A stretch of DNA of 64,000 bases from Clostridiaceae bacterium Marseille-Q4143 (GCA_018228645.1 CP073693.1:682001-746000), one strand, 5' to 3'; counted from the stretch's first letter, positions 18,559-30,426 are shown. Notes: generated by a model not told the origin, from the sequence alone. A program made the numbers and translations.

Positions 18559-18984
18559 ATGTAATATAATAATTTGCCTAAAACTATATATGATTTTCAG
18601 TAATTTACTTTTTAACATATTTTGTCTTTGTTTATATGCGAAAGATAAACCGTTTCAAAACAGATGTGATCCATCTGCCGCGAGTATTGGACATATGATA
18701 TAATCAATAAGTTTAATATCCAAATCTCCTATCAGAAACTTTAAAAATTCATTATAACTACTATATACAAAAGTCATTTGGCTATATAGCTAATTGTTCT
18801 TTCCACCTGCCCGAATATTAACATCTTCGCGGGCACCGGATACTGCAATTTGTCTATACACCCAAACCGAACTTTAAATATGTTTTTCTATTGGATTTTT
18901 TTATGAAATTTAAGATTTACCGGGCAAAATATAAGTTCCCATTTCTATCTGCCCAAAGAACATAATTTGACTACAAGAGCTGCA
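18559..18984. other. AT-rich gene-free stretch
   Basis: No convincing coding frame. A short inverted repeat TGCCCG/CGGGCA lies at 18808-18835 with a further GCCC near 18954. The segment around 18646-18710 (GTTTCAAAACAGATGTG ... ATGATATAATC) resembles IS1182-type ends only weakly. I see nothing else I can name. Confidence 0.4.
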
Positions 18985-19195
18985 AAAAGAGCTGTTTCAC
19001 AATAGTTTGTGACGATGGAATAAGCACAACCCGTGAAAGGAACGTCCGCAGTCCCGGTACTTCATGAGAACGAGCAGGGGCGATGTTCGAATGTTAGTAC
19101 CGATCGAGAACTTAGCGGAAGCGGTTCCTTTCACGGGTTGCGTTTACTTCATTATCAAAAAGGAGCCATTGCTTCATTCTGCAACAGCTCCTTTT
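18985..19195. repeat. Short folded repeat (MITE-like) with IS1182-type ends
   Basis: Ends of the type AGCTGTT(T/G)CA in inverted orientation bound about 210 bp. Inside, a perfect 17-bp inverted repeat (19027-19043 with 19124-19140, CAACCCGTGAAAGGAAC) encloses further nested pairs: TCCGC/GCGGA (19045-19049 with 19115-19119) and CGGTAC/GTACCG (19055-19060 with 19097-19102). The nesting suggests a structured RNA rather than a simple palindrome. The right end shares the GGAGCTGTTGCA...GGCTCCTTTTT hairpin with the IS1182 remnant at 12217. Confidence 0.65.
19159..19191 (-). terminator. Terminator behind aldolase copy 3, formed by the repeat's end
   Basis: On the minus strand GGAGC(TG)TTGC pairs with GCAA(TG)GCTCC, then five T. 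It starts 19 bp after the stop codon of aldolase copy 3. Confidence 0.65.
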
Positions 19196-19209
19196 AGTCA
19201 TTTTCTGTC

Positions 19210-20004
19210 TTATTTCAGATCATCTACAATTGCACGCATTTCTTTTCCTTCACCGTTCCAGAATGCTTTCATCTTTGCAAGCTGGTCACCCAGTGAAAAA
19301 TCTTTTACACCAAGTTTTACGTAATACTCTGCATCCGCCGGAGTAACGATCTCACATCTCGGACGAACACCATGTGCAAGAGCAACTTCGATACATTTTC
19401 TCTCTGCTTCTTTAAAGTCTGCCACATGATCTGCTCTGTTCCAGCCTTTGCTCATGCAATAGTCATTCGGTCCGAACTGAATCATGTCGACTCCTGGAAC
19501 GGAGCAGATCTCTTCGATATTATTCACTGCCTCTTCTTTCTCGATCATAAAGCAGAGAACGATATCATTCAATCTCTTAATATGATCTGCTACCGGAATA
19601 TGGGACTGTCCACCAATATAGCGACCATTCGGATATCCGAATTCGCCGATACTTCCCGGAGTTTTTGGTTTTATAAGACTTACGCTCTCTCTTACCTGAT
19701 CCGGATTCACGTGGTCTACAAACATAATACTCTGGAATCCTGCCTGTACAGCTTTCTGTGCCACGTACCCTCTATTCTGGAAATCCAGTTTGATCATGGT
19801 ACCCATATCATTCAGTTCGGCAGCTCTTGCCATATTCGGAAGGTCTGTAAAATCATACGGTGCATACTCTGCTACGAACTCCACATAGTCAAATGTTCCG
19901 GTTGCACCGATTGCCTCCCAGAAAAACGGCTGTGTGCTCCACAGTCTGGTGGATAACAATGGTAAATCATGGTCAATATGATATCTTAATTTGTTTTCTT
20001 TCAT
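19210..20004 (-). CDS. HpcH/HpaI-type aldolase, copy 3 (behind rpoC)
   Basis: A 264-residue third paralogue with the same kept metal ligands (Glu155, Asp181) and the Tyr47/Lys72 substitutions. It is more diverged than copies 1 and 2 from each other (for example SHIPVADHIKRL against SHIPPLDHVKRL). The start MKENKLRYHID follows GGAGGAAAAGAAG; upstream in-frame starts overlap the rpoC terminator. It has no dehydrogenase or transporter partner. Only about 22 bp separate it from the rpoC terminator hairpin, so expression probably depends on read-through from the rpoBC transcript. Confidence 0.88.
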   Translation of the reverse strand: MKENKLRYHIDHDLPLLSTRLWSTQPFFWEAIGATGTFDYVEFVAEYAPYDFTDLPNMARAAELNDMGTMIKLDFQNRGYVAQKAVQAGFQSIMFVDHVNPDQVRESVSLIKPKTPGSIGEFGYPNGRYIGGQSHIPVADHIKRLNDIVLCFMIEKEEAVNNIEEICSVPGVDMIQFGPNDYCMSKGWNRADHVADFKEAERKCIEVALAHGVRPRCEIVTPADAEYYVKLGVKDFSLGDQLAKMKAFWNGEGKEMRAIVDDLK

Positions 20005-20026
20005 CTTCTTTTCCTCCTGAATCTGA

Positions 20027-20066
20027 TAAAAATACCGCCCGATCATCCGTTAAGATGACCAGGCGG
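20027..20066 (-). terminator. Terminator after rpoC
   Basis: A 13-bp stem with two G-U pairs (CCGCCTGGTCATC with GATGATCGGGCGG, minus strand) is followed by TATTTTTATC. It lies 17 bp after the rpoC stop codon and directly before the ribosome site of aldolase copy 3. Confidence 0.85.
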
Positions 20067-20083
20067 CATCAGTTATGCATTCT

Positions 20084-23000
20084 TTATTCTTCTTCCGGAT
20101 CGCTCTCTTCAGCCTCAGCAGCTTCTGCTTCAACATCAGCGCTGTCATCCTGTGCAGTATCTACATCATCGAATTCTTCATCCTTTGCTGTATCTTCTGC
20201 AAGATCAAGAACCTCATCCTCTTCACTGATGCTTAAGGAATCATCTTCCTCCATATCAGTGTTCAGTTTTACGTCACGATAACGCTTCATACCGGTACCA
20301 GCCGGGATCAGCTTACCGATGATAACGTTCTCTTTCAGACCGATCAGCGGATCAACTTTGCCCTTAATAGCAGCCTCTGTCAGAACTTTGGTGGTCTCCT
20401 GGAAGGATGCTGCTGACAGGAAGGAATTGGTAGCCAGGGAAGCTTTGGTAATACCAAGCAGTACCTGTTTTCCATCTGCAGGCTGTTTGCCCTCTGCAAT
20501 CAGTCTCTCATTTTCATCCCAGTAATCCAGAATGTCTACCAGAGTACCCGGCAGGAAATCACTGTCTCCGTTATCCTCAACGCGGATCTTCTTCAGCATC
20601 TGGCGAACGATCATCTCGATATGTTTATCGTTGATCTCAACACCCTGCAGCCGGTATACACGCTGTACTTCCTGAAGCAGATAATCCTGAACAGCACGCA
20701 CACCTTTGATCTTCAGAATATCATGCGGATTGATGCTACCTTCTGTCAGTGCATCACCGGCCTCAACCATAGTTCCGTCCATAATCTTGATTCTGGAATC
20801 AAACGGAATCAGATACGTCTTGGACTCACCAGACTCATTATTGGTAATAACGATTTCACGTTTCTTCTTCATGTCGTTAATCGTAGCCAGACCGCTGATC
20901 TCAGTTACGATTGCAAGACCCTTCGGTTTTCTTGCCTCGAAAAGCTCCTCGACACGGGGAAGACCCTGTGTAATATCTCCACCTGCTACACCACCGGAGT
21001 GGAAGGTTCTCATGGTCAGCTGGGTACCCGGCTCACCGATAGACTGTGCTGCGATGATACCAACAGTCTCACCAACCTGTACAGCCTCTCCGGTTGCCAT
21101 GTTGGCACCGTAGCACTTCGCACACACACCGATATGGGATTTACAGGTAAGAGCAGTACGGATTTTCACGCTGTTCAGCGGGTTTCCGTCTTTATCCACA
21201 CCTTTGGATACGACTGCAGCCGCACGCTTCGGTGTGATCATATGGTTTGCTTTAACAATGATGTTGCCATCTTTGTCGCAAATGTCATTGCATGCAAAAC
21301 GTCCTGTGATACGCTCCTCCAGGGACTCGATCATTTCTTTTCCATCAGTGAAAGCGGTAACTTCCATTCCCGGAATCTCATCTTTGCCTTCTGCACAGTC
21401 TGTCTCACGGATAATCAGTTCCTGAGATACGTCTACCAGACGTCTGGTCAGGTAACCGGAGTCAGCGGTACGAAGAGCGGTATCGGACATACCTTTACGT
21501 GCTCCATGAGCGGACATGAAGTACTCCAGTACGTCAAGACCCTCACGGAAGTTGGATGTGATAGGAAGCTCGATCGTATGACCGGTCGTATCTGCCATCA
21601 ATCCACGCATACCAGCCAGCTGTTTGATCTGTTTATCAGATCCACGCGCACCGGAATCAGCCATCATAAAGATGTTGTTATATTTATCAAGACCATCCAG
21701 AAGAGCTTTGGTAAGGACTGCGTCAGTCTCTTTCCAGGTCTCTACAACCTCTTTGTAACGCTCTTCCTCGGTAATCTTACCACGTTTATAGTTACGTGTA
21801 ATCTTATCCACTACATCCTGAGCCTGTTTGATCAGCTCCGGTTTCTGCGGCGGTACGGTCATATCAGAAATGGATACGGTCATAGCCGCTCTGGTGGAGT
21901 ATTTATAACCCATTGCCTTAATATCATCCAGAACCTCAGCGGTCTTGGTTGCACCATGGGTGTTAATTACTTTACCAAGGATCTGTTTCAGACCCTTCTT
22001 GCCTACATGGAAATCGACTTCCAGACTCAGCTCGTTGCCCGGAATTTTTCTGTCTACAAATCCCAGATCCTGCGGCAGAATCTCATTGAACAGGAAACGT
22101 CCAAGGGTAGACTCTACAGTACCGGTCATCACAGTGCCATCCGGCATATTCTTGCTGACACGTACTTTGATACGGCTCTGAAGTTTGATAACACCATTCT
22201 CGTATGCAAGAATTGCTTCGTTAAGGTTCTTGAAAAATTTACCTTCACCGATTTCTCCCGGTCTCTCCTGAGTCAGATAGTAGATACCAAGGACCATATC
22301 CTGAGAAGGAACGGCTACAGGACCACCATCAGACGGTTTCAGCAGGTTATTCGGAGAAAGCAGAAGAAAACGGCACTCTGCCTGTGCCTCTACGGACAGC
22401 GGCAGATGGACAGCCATCTGGTCTCCGTCGAAGTCAGCATTGAATGCGGTACAAACAAGCGGGTGAAGCTTGATTGCCTTACCTTCTACTAGGATCGGCT
22501 CGAACGCCTGGATACCCAGACGATGCAGTGTAGGAGCACGGTTCAGCATTACCGGATGCTCTTTAATAACATCCTCAAGAACATCCCATACTTCCGGCTG
22601 AAGACGCTCAACCATTTTCTTTGCGCTCTTGATATTATGTGCAGAACCATTTGCAACCAGTTCTTTCATTACGAACGGTTTGAACAGCTCGATTGCCATC
22701 TCTTTCGGCAGACCACACTGATAGATCTTCAGTTCCGGTCCAACGACGATAACGGAACGGCCGGAATAGTCAACACGTTTACCCAGCAGGTTCTGACGGA
22801 AACGTCCAGATTTACCTTTCAGCATGTCAGACAGAGATTTCAGAGCTCTGTTTCCAGGTCCGGTAACAGGACGTCCTCTTCTGCCGTTATCGATCAGGGC
22901 ATCAACTGCCTCCTGAAGCATACGTTTCTCATTACGAACGATGATATCCGGTGCTCCCAGATCCAGCAGTCTCTGCAGACGGTTATTTCTGTTGATAATT

Positions 23001-23809
23001 CTTCTGTACAGATCGTTCAGGTCGGAAGTAGCAAAACGTCCGCCATCCAGCTGTACCATCGGACGAAGGTCTGGCGGGATAACCGGGATCACATCCATGA
23101 TCATCCACTCCGGTTTGTTTCCGGACTCACGGAACGCTTCCACAACCTCAAGTCTCTTGATGATGCGGGCACGTTTCTGACCGGAAGCAGTCTTCAGTCC
23201 CTCTTTCAGTTCTTTGGAATCTTTCTCCAGATCAATAGCCTGCAGCAGTTCCTTGATGGACTCTGCACCCATTCCAACGCGGAATGCGCCTGACTCCGGA
23301 TATTTTTCCTTCATATCCTGATATTCTTTCTCGGAAAGAACCTGTTTGTACATAAGCTCGGTCTTTCCCGGATCAAGTACAATATAGGATGCAAAGTAGA
23401 GAACTTTTTCCAGTGTTCTCGGGGACAGATCAAGGATCAGTCCCATACGGCTCGGAATGCCTTTAAAGTACCAGATATGGGATACCGGCGCAGCCAGTTT
23501 GATGTGGCCCATGCGCTCACGGCGGACGCTGGATTTGGTAACCTCAACGCCGCAGCGATCACATACGACACCTTTATATCTGATTTTCTTATATTTTCCG
23601 CAGTGACACTCCCAGTCCTTGCTCGGTCCGAAGATTTTCTCGCAATACAGACCATCCTTTTCCGGTTTCAACGTACGATAGTTGATGGTCTCAGGCTTGG
23701 TCACTTCTCCATGAGACCATTCAAGAATCGTCTCCGGAGACGCAAGACCTATCTTAATCGCATCAAAGCTCATTGGCTGATAGTTATCATTCTTCGTCAT
23801 TTCCGGCAT
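20084..23809 (-). CDS. rpoC: RNA polymerase subunit beta'
   Basis: A 1241-residue catalytic subunit. The N-terminal zinc site is seen in ECHCGK...CDRCGVEV, the catalytic Mg loop [14 protein letters not shown] near residue 450, the bridge-helix/trigger-loop region later, and a second Cys cluster ([13 protein letters not shown]). The C-terminal tail after about residue 1170 is strongly acidic, as in many clostridia. The start was set at the ATG at 23809, 8 nt after GAGGAGG; an in-frame GTG at 23818 is part of the ribosome site. It follows rpoB by 14 bp. The usual neighbour rpsL is about 14 kb away. Confidence 0.98.
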   Translation of the reverse strand: MPEMTKNDNYQPMSFDAIKIGLASPETILEWSHGEVTKPETINYRTLKPEKDGLYCEKIFGPSKDWECHCGKYKKIRYKGVVCDRCGVEVTKSSVRRERMGHIKLAAPVSHIWYFKGIPSRMGLILDLSPRTLEKVLYFASYIVLDPGKTELMYKQVLSEKEYQDMKEKYPESGAFRVGMGAESIKELLQAIDLEKDSKELKEGLKTASGQKRARIIKRLEVVEAFRESGNKPEWMIMDVIPVIPPDLRPMVQLDGGRFATSDLNDLYRRIINRNNRLQRLLDLGAPDIIVRNEKRMLQEAVDALIDNGRRGRPVTGPGNRALKSLSDMLKGKSGRFRQNLLGKRVDYSGRSVIVVGPELKIYQCGLPKEMAIELFKPFVMKELVANGSAHNIKSAKKMVERLQPEVWDVLEDVIKEHPVMLNRAPTLHRLGIQAFEPILVEGKAIKLHPLVCTAFNADFDGDQMAVHLPLSVEAQAECRFLLLSPNNLLKPSDGGPVAVPSQDMVLGIYYLTQERPGEIGEGKFFKNLNEAILAYENGVIKLQSRIKVRVSKNMPDGTVMTGTVESTLGRFLFNEILPQDLGFVDRKIPGNELSLEVDFHVGKKGLKQILGKVINTHGATKTAEVLDDIKAMGYKYSTRAAMTVSISDMTVPPQKPELIKQAQDVVDKITRNYKRGKITEEERYKEVVETWKETDAVLTKALLDGLDKYNNIFMMADSGARGSDKQIKQLAGMRGLMADTTGHTIELPITSNFREGLDVLEYFMSAHGARKGMSDTALRTADSGYLTRRLVDVSQELIIRETDCAEGKDEIPGMEVTAFTDGKEMIESLEERITGRFACNDICDKDGNIIVKANHMITPKRAAAVVSKGVDKDGNPLNSVKIRTALTCKSHIGVCAKCYGANMATGEAVQVGETVGIIAAQSIGEPGTQLTMRTFHSGGVAGGDITQGLPRVEELFEARKPKGLAIVTEISGLATINDMKKKREIVITNNESGESKTYLIPFDSRIKIMDGTMVEAGDALTEGSINPHDILKIKGVRAVQDYLLQEVQRVYRLQGVEINDKHIEMIVRQMLKKIRVEDNGDSDFLPGTLVDILDYWDENERLIAEGKQPADGKQVLLGITKASLATNSFLSAASFQETTKVLTEAAIKGKVDPLIGLKENVIIGKLIPAGTGMKRYRDVKLNTDMEEDDSLSISEEDEVLDLAEDTAKDEEFDDVDTAQDDSADVEAEAAEAEESDPEEE

Positions 23810-23823
23810 GAGCGGCACCTCCT

Positions 23824-26800
23824 CTATTCTTCAAAATCAATATCGTCATCCAGGTCAATGGAGTCGTCGCCGCCGAAATCATCGTCTTCCGGTTCAACAT
23901 CTACAAGTTCCTCTCCCTTGAACTCCTGTTTTCCAAATCCATGAGCGCCAAAAGACTCATCCTCTCTGTCGAAACGACGGCTGTCGTCCTCCAGAATAGA
24001 ACGGATGTCCACATCACCATAGTCGCTGGTCTCTGTCAGCTCCACTTCTGTGTTATCATCACGAAGCACACGCACATCCAGTCCCAGTGCCTGCAGCTCT
24101 TTTAAGAGTACCTTGAAGGACTCCGGAATGCCAGCCTCTGGAATGTTCTCGCCTTTGATAATTGCTTCATAAGTCTTCACACGTCCAATGACATCATCAG
24201 ACTTCACGGTCAGGATCTCCTGAAGGGTGTAGGACGCACCATATGCCTCCAGAGCCCAAACCTCCATCTCTCCGAAACGCTGTCCACCGAACTGAGCTTT
24301 TCCACCCAGCGGCTGCTGCGTTACCAGGGAGTACGGTCCGGTAGAACGTGCATGGATCTTATCGTCTACCAGATGATGCAGCTTCAGATAATGCATGTGT
24401 CCGATGGTTACCGGGCTGTCGAAATACTCACCGGTACGGCCATCTCTCAGACGTACTTTACCGTCTCTGGAGATCGGTACGCCTTTCCATACTTTTCTGT
24501 GCTCTCTGTTTTTATCGAGATAATCTACAACCTCCGGAAGCAGATCTTCCTCATGTTTACCTTTGAATGTTTCGCCATTCCACGGTCTTCCGTCTGCGGT
24601 CTGATCAAGTCCCTTCTCTTTCCACTCTGCAGCCTCTGCATCATCGAATGGAAGGTTTGCGTAATCATTCGCAAGATCAAGAGTATCCATGATCTCTGAC
24701 TCATTTGCACCGTCGAAAATCGGGGTAGCCACATTGAATCCCAGTGCCTTTGCAGCCAGACTCAGATGAATCTCCAAGACCTGACCGATATTCATACGAG
24801 ACGGCACACCCAGAGGATTCAGTACGATATCCAGAGGACGTCCGTTCGGCAGGAACGGCATATCTTCTACCGGAAGAACACGGGAAACGACACCCTTGTT
24901 ACCATGACGTCCAGCCATCTTATCGCCGACAGAGATCTTTCTCTTCTGAGCAATGTAAATGCGGACTGCCTGGTTTACACCCGGAGACAGCTCGTCTCCG
25001 TTTTCTCTGGTAAATACTTTGGCATCTACAACGACACCGTACTCACCATGCGGTACCTTCAGGGAAGTATCACGCACTTCACGTGCCTTCTCACCAAAGA
25101 TTGCGCGGAGCAGACGCTCCTCTGCGGTCAGCTCGGTCTCTCCCTTCGGAGTTACCTTACCTACCAGAATATCACCGGCACGAACCTCTGCACCGATACG
25201 GATGATACCTCTGTTATCCAGATCCTTCAGTGCATCATCACCAACACCCGGAACATCTCTGGTAATTTCTTCCGGTCCAAGCTTGGTATCACGGGCTTCT
25301 GCCTCATATTCCTCAATATGAATAGATGTATAAACATCATCCATAACCAGTCGTTCACTTAAAAGAACAGCATCCTCGTAGTTATAACCTTCCCAGGTCA
25401 TAAATCCGATCAGCGGGTTTTTACCAAGAGCAATCTCTCCACCAGATGTGGACGGTCCGTCAGCGATTACCTCGCCAGCTTCTACCCGGTCCCCCTTGAA
25501 GACGATCGGTCTCTGGTTGTAGCAGTTGCTCTGGTTACTGCGGGAGAATTTCGTCAGATGATATACATCACGCACACCATTATCCTGACGTACAACAATC
25601 TCGTTAGAAACGGCACGTTCTACGACACCTGCGTTCTTTGCTACGACACATACACCGGAGTCAACTGCAGTCTTCTCCTCCATACCGGTACCAACTGCCG
25701 GAGCTTCCGTCAGCATCAGCGGAACGGCCTGACGCTGCATGTTGGATCCCATCAGTGCACGGTTTGCGTCGTCGTTCTGCAGGAACGGAATCAGAGCCGT
25801 AGCTACAGAGAACACCATCTTCGGAGATACATCCATGTAGTCAAACATGGTCTTATCATAAGCCTGGGTCTCATCAAGATAACGTCCGGATACGTTGTTT
25901 CTTACGAAATATCCGTTCTCATCCAGCGGCTCATTTGCCTGTGCTACATGGTAATTGTCCTCTTCATCAGCGGTCATGTAGACAACTTCGTCGGTGACAC
26001 GCGGATTCTTAGGATCTGATTTATCAATCTTACGGTACGGAGCCTCTACGAAACCGTACTCATTGATTCTTGCATAGCATGCCAGAGAGTTGATCAGACC
26101 GATGTTCGGTCCCTCAGGAGTCTCGATCGGGCACATTCTTCCATAATGGGAGTAGTGTACGTCTCGAACCTCGAATCCTGCACGGTCTCTGGACAGACCG
26201 CCCGGTCCCAATGCAGACAGACGTCTCTTATGGGTCAGCTCACCCAGCGGGTTGTTCTGATCCATGAACTGGGACAGCTGAGAAGATCCAAAGAACTCTT
26301 TGACAGCTGCAGTTACCGGTTTAATATTGATCAGGGTCTGTGCGGAGATGCTCTCCGGATCCTGAGTAGTCATACGCTCACGTACCACTCTTTCCAGACG
26401 GGAAAGACCGATACGGTACTGGTTCTGAAGCAGCTCACCTACGGCACGGATACGACGATTGCCCAGATGGTCGATATCGTCTTTGTTTCCAAGGTCATAC
26501 TCCAGATGCATGTTATAGTTGATGGATGCCATAATGTCATCCTTGGTAATGTGTTTCGGAATCAGCTCAGTGATGGAACGCTGGATTGCTTCTTTCAGTT
26601 CCTCTGCATCAGTATACTCATTCAGCAGTTTCTCCAGTGCCGGATAGTATACAGACTCTTTGATACCCAGTGCTTCCGGATCACAGTCCACATATTTGGT
26701 AATGTCTACCATACGGTTGGACAACACCTTGATATTACGTTCCTCACCTTTTACCCAGATGAACGGAACAGCGGAATCCTGCAGTTTTACTGCAAGCTCG

Positions 26801-27747
26801 GTATCAATCTTGGTATCTGCTTCTGCGATAATCTCGCCGGTAGACGGATCTACTACATCCTCAGCCAGAACCTGTCCACGGACACGGTTCTTCAGATGAA
26901 GCTTCTTATTAAACTTGTAACGTCCAACCTTTGCCAGATCGTAACGTCTCGGATCGAAGAACATACCGGTAATCAGGCTTTCTGCGCTCTCTACTGCCAG
27001 CGGCTCGCCCGGACGGATCTTCTTGTACAGCTCCAGCAGACCTTCCTGATAGCTCTCGGAAGTATCTTTCGCCAGAGATGCCAGAATCTTCGGCTCCTCG
27101 CCGAACAGTTCCAGAATCTCAGCGTTTGTTCCATAACCAAGAGCACGGATCAGCACAGTAATCGGCACTTTACGTGTTCTGTCGACACGAACATAGAATA
27201 CGTCGTTAGAATCAGTCTCATACTCCAGCCATGCACCACGGTTCGGGATTACGGTGCAGGAGAACAGAAGCTTACCTACTTTGTCATGGTCAATACCATA
27301 GTAGATACCAGGGGAACGTACCAACTGGCTGACAATGACACGCTCCGCTCCGTTGATGACGAAGGTTCCCGTCTCTGTCATCAGGGGCAGGTCGCCCATG
27401 AAAATCTCATGCTCATTGATCTCATCTGTCTCTTTGTTATGAAGACGGACTCTGACTTTTAACGGTGCGGCATAAGTAGCGTCACGCTCTTTACACTCTT
27501 CGATGGTGTACTTTGCACCCTCTACATCAAGTACAAAGTTCGTGAACTCCAGGCTCAGCTTTCCGCTATAATCCGTAATCGGAGAAATATCGGCAAATGC
27601 TTCGCTTAATCCCTCATCCAGAAACCACTGGTAGGAATCTCTCTGGACTTCTATCAGGTTCGGCATTTCAACTACTTCTTTTTTTCTGGAATAGCTCATT
27701 CGCAGATTTCTGCCGGACTTGGTAGGTTTGATTCTGTTCTTTTCCAT
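23824..27747 (-). CDS. rpoB: RNA polymerase subunit beta
   Basis: A protein of about 1307 residues. The rifampicin-binding region is of sensitive type ([38 protein letters not shown]), followed by the [12 protein letters not shown] active-centre segment. The C-terminus is very acidic ([20 protein letters not shown]). Of two close start codons, the one at 27747 is preferred, 8 nt after GGGGTG, because the ATG at 27753 is only 2 nt from it. It is cotranscribed with rplJL upstream and rpoC downstream. Confidence 0.98.
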   Translation of the reverse strand: MEKNRIKPTKSGRNLRMSYSRKKEVVEMPNLIEVQRDSYQWFLDEGLSEAFADISPITDYSGKLSLEFTNFVLDVEGAKYTIEECKERDATYAAPLKVRVRLHNKETDEINEHEIFMGDLPLMTETGTFVINGAERVIVSQLVRSPGIYYGIDHDKVGKLLFSCTVIPNRGAWLEYETDSNDVFYVRVDRTRKVPITVLIRALGYGTNAEILELFGEEPKILASLAKDTSESYQEGLLELYKKIRPGEPLAVESAESLITGMFFDPRRYDLAKVGRYKFNKKLHLKNRVRGQVLAEDVVDPSTGEIIAEADTKIDTELAVKLQDSAVPFIWVKGEERNIKVLSNRMVDITKYVDCDPEALGIKESVYYPALEKLLNEYTDAEELKEAIQRSITELIPKHITKDDIMASINYNMHLEYDLGNKDDIDHLGNRRIRAVGELLQNQYRIGLSRLERVVRERMTTQDPESISAQTLINIKPVTAAVKEFFGSSQLSQFMDQNNPLGELTHKRRLSALGPGGLSRDRAGFEVRDVHYSHYGRMCPIETPEGPNIGLINSLACYARINEYGFVEAPYRKIDKSDPKNPRVTDEVVYMTADEEDNYHVAQANEPLDENGYFVRNNVSGRYLDETQAYDKTMFDYMDVSPKMVFSVATALIPFLQNDDANRALMGSNMQRQAVPLMLTEAPAVGTGMEEKTAVDSGVCVVAKNAGVVERAVSNEIVVRQDNGVRDVYHLTKFSRSNQSNCYNQRPIVFKGDRVEAGEVIADGPSTSGGEIALGKNPLIGFMTWEGYNYEDAVLLSERLVMDDVYTSIHIEEYEAEARDTKLGPEEITRDVPGVGDDALKDLDNRGIIRIGAEVRAGDILVGKVTPKGETELTAEERLLRAIFGEKAREVRDTSLKVPHGEYGVVVDAKVFTRENGDELSPGVNQAVRIYIAQKRKISVGDKMAGRHGNKGVVSRVLPVEDMPFLPNGRPLDIVLNPLGVPSRMNIGQVLEIHLSLAAKALGFNVATPIFDGANESEIMDTLDLANDYANLPFDDAEAAEWKEKGLDQTADGRPWNGETFKGKHEEDLLPEVVDYLDKNREHRKVWKGVPISRDGKVRLRDGRTGEYFDSPVTIGHMHYLKLHHLVDDKIHARSTGPYSLVTQQPLGGKAQFGGQRFGEMEVWALEAYGASYTLQEILTVKSDDVIGRVKTYEAIIKGENIPEAGIPESFKVLLKELQALGLDVRVLRDDNTEVELTETSDYGDVDIRSILEDDSRRFDREDESFGAHGFGKQEFKGEELVDVEPEDDDFGGDDSIDLDDDIDFEE

Positions 27748-28005
27748 TGACATTTCACCCCTTATATATTTTAATCACTGCATATTGCAAAAGGACCGCA
27801 CGAATTACAGCAAGGATGAAAGCATACCTTACCACAATAGTGCATTTTCCATGTTATCATAAATCACAGGGGGTGTCAACAGAAATTCTGCATAATTATA
27901 TGAATTTGGGAGACTGTTTGAAAGATGATATGAACAAATCAGAAGGATGGAAAAAGAAGAAGGATACCGCATCCGCGATACCCTTCCTCGAATGTACCAA
28001 AACAA

Positions 28006-28380
28006 TTATTTAAGAGTAACTTTAGCACCCTCAGCCTCAAGTTTGGTTTTGATCTCCTCAGCCTCAGCTTTGGAAGCGCCCTCTTTGATAACCTTCGGAG
28101 CACCGTCAACAACCTCTTTAGCCTCTTTCAGGCCAAGTCCGGTAGCTTCACGAACAACTTTGATAACTTTAACTTTGTTCGGGCCAACCTCAGACAGCTC
28201 TACGTCGAAGGAATCTTTCTCTTCAGCTGCTGCTGCGCCATCTCCAGCTGCTGCTACAACAACGCCAGCTGCTGCGGATACACCGAACTCCTCCTCACAT
28301 GCTTTTACAAGATCATTCAGCTCTAATACGGTAAGCTCTTTGATTGCATCAATAAATTCTGCAGTAGTTAATTTTGCCAT
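28006..28380 (-). CDS. rplL: 50S ribosomal protein L7/L12
   Basis: A 124-residue stalk protein. It has an N-terminal dimerisation helix region, an Ala/Gly-rich hinge ([20 protein letters not shown]), and a C-terminal factor-binding domain ([20 protein letters not shown]). It recruits EF-Tu and EF-G to the ribosome. It is cotranscribed with rplJ, 67 bp downstream of it. Confidence 0.98.
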   Translation of the reverse strand: MAKLTTAEFIDAIKELTVLELNDLVKACEEEFGVSAAAGVVVAAAGDGAAAAEEKDSFDVELSEVGPNKVKVIKVVREATGLGLKEAKEVVDGAPKVIKEGASKAEAEEIKTKLEAEGAKVTLK

Positions 28381-28447
28381 TTTTATTTACCTCCAATAAT
28401 AATAATTGTATCATGCCGCTATGCGGCTTTTCCTATTGTAATAACGA

Positions 28448-28936
28448 TTACGCCTCTTTGCTCTCTGCGATCTGATTGATAACGCGAGCGAAGTTTGTGA
28501 TCGGGCTCTGGATGCTGCCAAGCAGCTTTCCGAGAAGCACTTCTCTGGACGGAACGTTTGCGATTGCAGTCATTCCCTTTGCATCGTAGTAGTTTCCTTC
28601 TACGACACCAGCTTTGATTTCAAGCTTCTCTGCTTTCTTTGCAAAGTTAGCAACGATTCTTGCCGGAGCAGTCGCATCAGTTTTGGAGATAGCGATTGCA
28701 GACGGTCCTTCGAGATGCTGAGACAGCGGCTCGAACTCGGTTCCTTTGATTGCAAAGTTCAGCATGGTGTTTTTGTAAACCTTGTAAACGATTCCTTCTT
28801 CTCTCATCTGTTTACGAAGCTGTGTATCCTGCTCAACGGTCAGACCGCAGTGGTCAACCAGAACAACGCCAGCTGCACCTTCCAGATTTGCAGAGATCTC
28901 GTCTACAACCGGTTTTTTCAGTTCAACTTTTGCCAT
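28448..28936 (-). CDS. rplJ: 50S ribosomal protein L10
   Basis: A 162-residue stalk base protein with the conserved N-terminal VVLVDHCGLTVEQDTQLRKQ segment and a C-terminal helix that anchors L7/L12 dimers. It follows a ribosomal leader RNA with a terminator-like hairpin, the usual site of L10(L12)4 autoregulation. GGAGGAAACCATTC precedes the ATG. Confidence 0.98.
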   Translation of the reverse strand: MAKVELKKPVVDEISANLEGAAGVVLVDHCGLTVEQDTQLRKQMREEGIVYKVYKNTMLNFAIKGTEFEPLSQHLEGPSAIAISKTDATAPARIVANFAKKAEKLEIKAGVVEGNYYDAKGMTAIANVPSREVLLGKLLGSIQSPITNFARVINQIAESKEA

Positions 28937-28993
28937 GAATGGTTTCCTCCTTATAGATTTTTAAAAGAGATAACCTTCCCAGTGGTAAGGATT

Positions 28994-29120
28994 AAAAAAC
29001 CCTCTGTGCCGCAGACACAGAGGGTTCATAAGTCATTCTTAATCGAATGCTTTCCTCGGCAGGCGTATCAACCTTATGCCTTACGGCACCTGCTGTCTTC
29101 GGGCAGTCATCTTCAACTGT
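28994..29120 (-). promoter_or_regulatory. L10 ribosomal protein leader with attenuator hairpin
   Basis: Between rplA and rplJ the minus strand shows the conserved L10-leader elements ACAGCAGGTGCC...CCTGCCGAGG, recognised by the L10(L12)4 complex. They are followed by a strong hairpin CCCTCTGTG/CACAGAGGG (29000-29024) with six T. In the known family, protein binding sets the balance between termination and read-through into rplJL-rpoBC. Confidence 0.85.
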
Positions 29121-29166
29121 TATAAAATATCACAAATATATATCAGATGTCAATACTTTTTTGTAA

Positions 29167-29856
29167 TTAAGCAAGCTTTAAAGGATTAACTTTTACGCCC
29201 GGTCCCATGGTCGGAGCGATGGTTACGCTCTTCAGGTACTGGCCTTTAACAGCTGCCGGTTTTACTTTATTGATGGCATCCATAAGCGTCTGGAAGTTGT
29301 CCGCTAACTGCTCCTCGGTGAAAGAAGCTTTTCCAACCGGTACATGGATAATATTGCTCTTATCCAGTCTGTACTCGATCTTACCGGCTTTGATATCATT
29401 GACTGCTTTGGTAACATCCATGGTTACGGTACCAGCCTTCGGGTTCGGCATTAAGCCCTTCGGTCCAAGTACACGTCCCAGACGTCCAACAACACCCATC
29501 ATGTCCGGAGTAGCAACGACTACGTCGAAATCGAACCAGCCGCCCTGGATCTTCGGAACGAGCTCCTCAGCACCTACGAACTCAGCGCCTGCTGCCAGTG
29601 CCTCGTCAGCTTTTGCATTCTTAGCGAATACAAGTACACGAACCTGTTTTCCGGTTCCGTGCGGAAGAACTACTGCACCACGGATCTGCTGATCTGCGTG
29701 ACGTCCGTCACATCCGGTTCTGATGTGAGCCTCGATGGTCTCGTCAAATTTTGCGGTTGCCAGTTTCTTTACGATGGCAACAGCCTCGTCTCTATCATAC
29801 TGAGTCTGCTTATCGTATAATTTGGCAGCCTCAACATATTTCTTACCATGTTTCAT
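29167..29856 (-). CDS. rplA: 50S ribosomal protein L1
   Basis: A 229-residue L1-stalk protein with the signature [20 protein letters not shown]. It binds 23S rRNA helices 76-78 and, in the known family, represses its own operon. It lies 67 bp behind rplK. Confidence 0.98.
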   Translation of the reverse strand: MKHGKKYVEAAKLYDKQTQYDRDEAVAIVKKLATAKFDETIEAHIRTGCDGRHADQQIRGAVVLPHGTGKQVRVLVFAKNAKADEALAAGAEFVGAEELVPKIQGGWFDFDVVVATPDMMGVVGRLGRVLGPKGLMPNPKAGTVTMDVTKAVNDIKAGKIEYRLDKSNIIHVPVGKASFTEEQLADNFQTLMDAINKVKPAAVKGQYLKSVTIAPTMGPGVKVNPLKLA

Positions 29857-29923
29857 AATTCATTAACCTCCTGGTGGTAATTGCGGGAATTTCCCTCCCA
29901 CGTCTGTTCATATGCAACAGTTT

Positions 29924-30352
29924 TTAGTCGTCTACTACGGTGATACCCATACTTCTTGCAGTACCTGAGATCATGCTGATAGCAGCGTCAAGGCTTCCTG
30001 CGGTCAGATCCGGCATCTTCAGTTCAGCGATCTTCTGAACTTCAGATTTCTTAATGGTAGCGACCTTATCCTTTTTGGAGTTAGCGGAAGCGGTTTTCAG
30101 TCCGCATGCTTTTTTCAGTAAAACTGCTGCCGGCGGAGTTTTGGTAATGAAGCTGAAGCTTCTGTCTGCATATACGGTAATAACTACCGGAATGATCATA
30201 TCGCCCTGATCTGCAGTTCTTGCGTTGAACTCCTTCGTAAACTGTACGATGTTAACGCCGTGCTGACCAAGAGCCGGTCCTACTGGGGGAGCCGGTGTTG
30301 CCTTTCCAGCAGGGATCTGTAATTTGATGTAACCTGTAACTTTCTTTGCCAT
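29924..30352 (-). CDS. rplK: 50S ribosomal protein L11
   Basis: A 142-residue protein with the N-terminal proline-rich segment [19 protein letters not shown], which binds thiostrepton-type drugs in the family, and a C-terminal rRNA-binding domain. It is part of the GTPase-associated centre. GGAGGTGCC precedes the start. Confidence 0.98.
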   Translation of the reverse strand: MAKKVTGYIKLQIPAGKATPAPPVGPALGQHGVNIVQFTKEFNARTADQGDMIIPVVITVYADRSFSFITKTPPAAVLLKKACGLKTASANSKKDKVATIKKSEVQKIAELKMPDLTAGSLDAAISMISGTARSMGITVVDD

Positions 30353-30426
30353 AATTAGGCACCTCCTTGTGGTGATGGCGGGAATGTCCCTCCCACGATC
30401 TGCGATCTACAGTTTTCGCAGACCAT

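Noticed and set aside
19064..19324. Small plus-strand frame inside the folded repeat
   Set aside because: It overlaps the inverted repeat and the aldolase gene end, has no ribosome site and no known domain; the repeat looks like structured RNA or DNA, not a gene.
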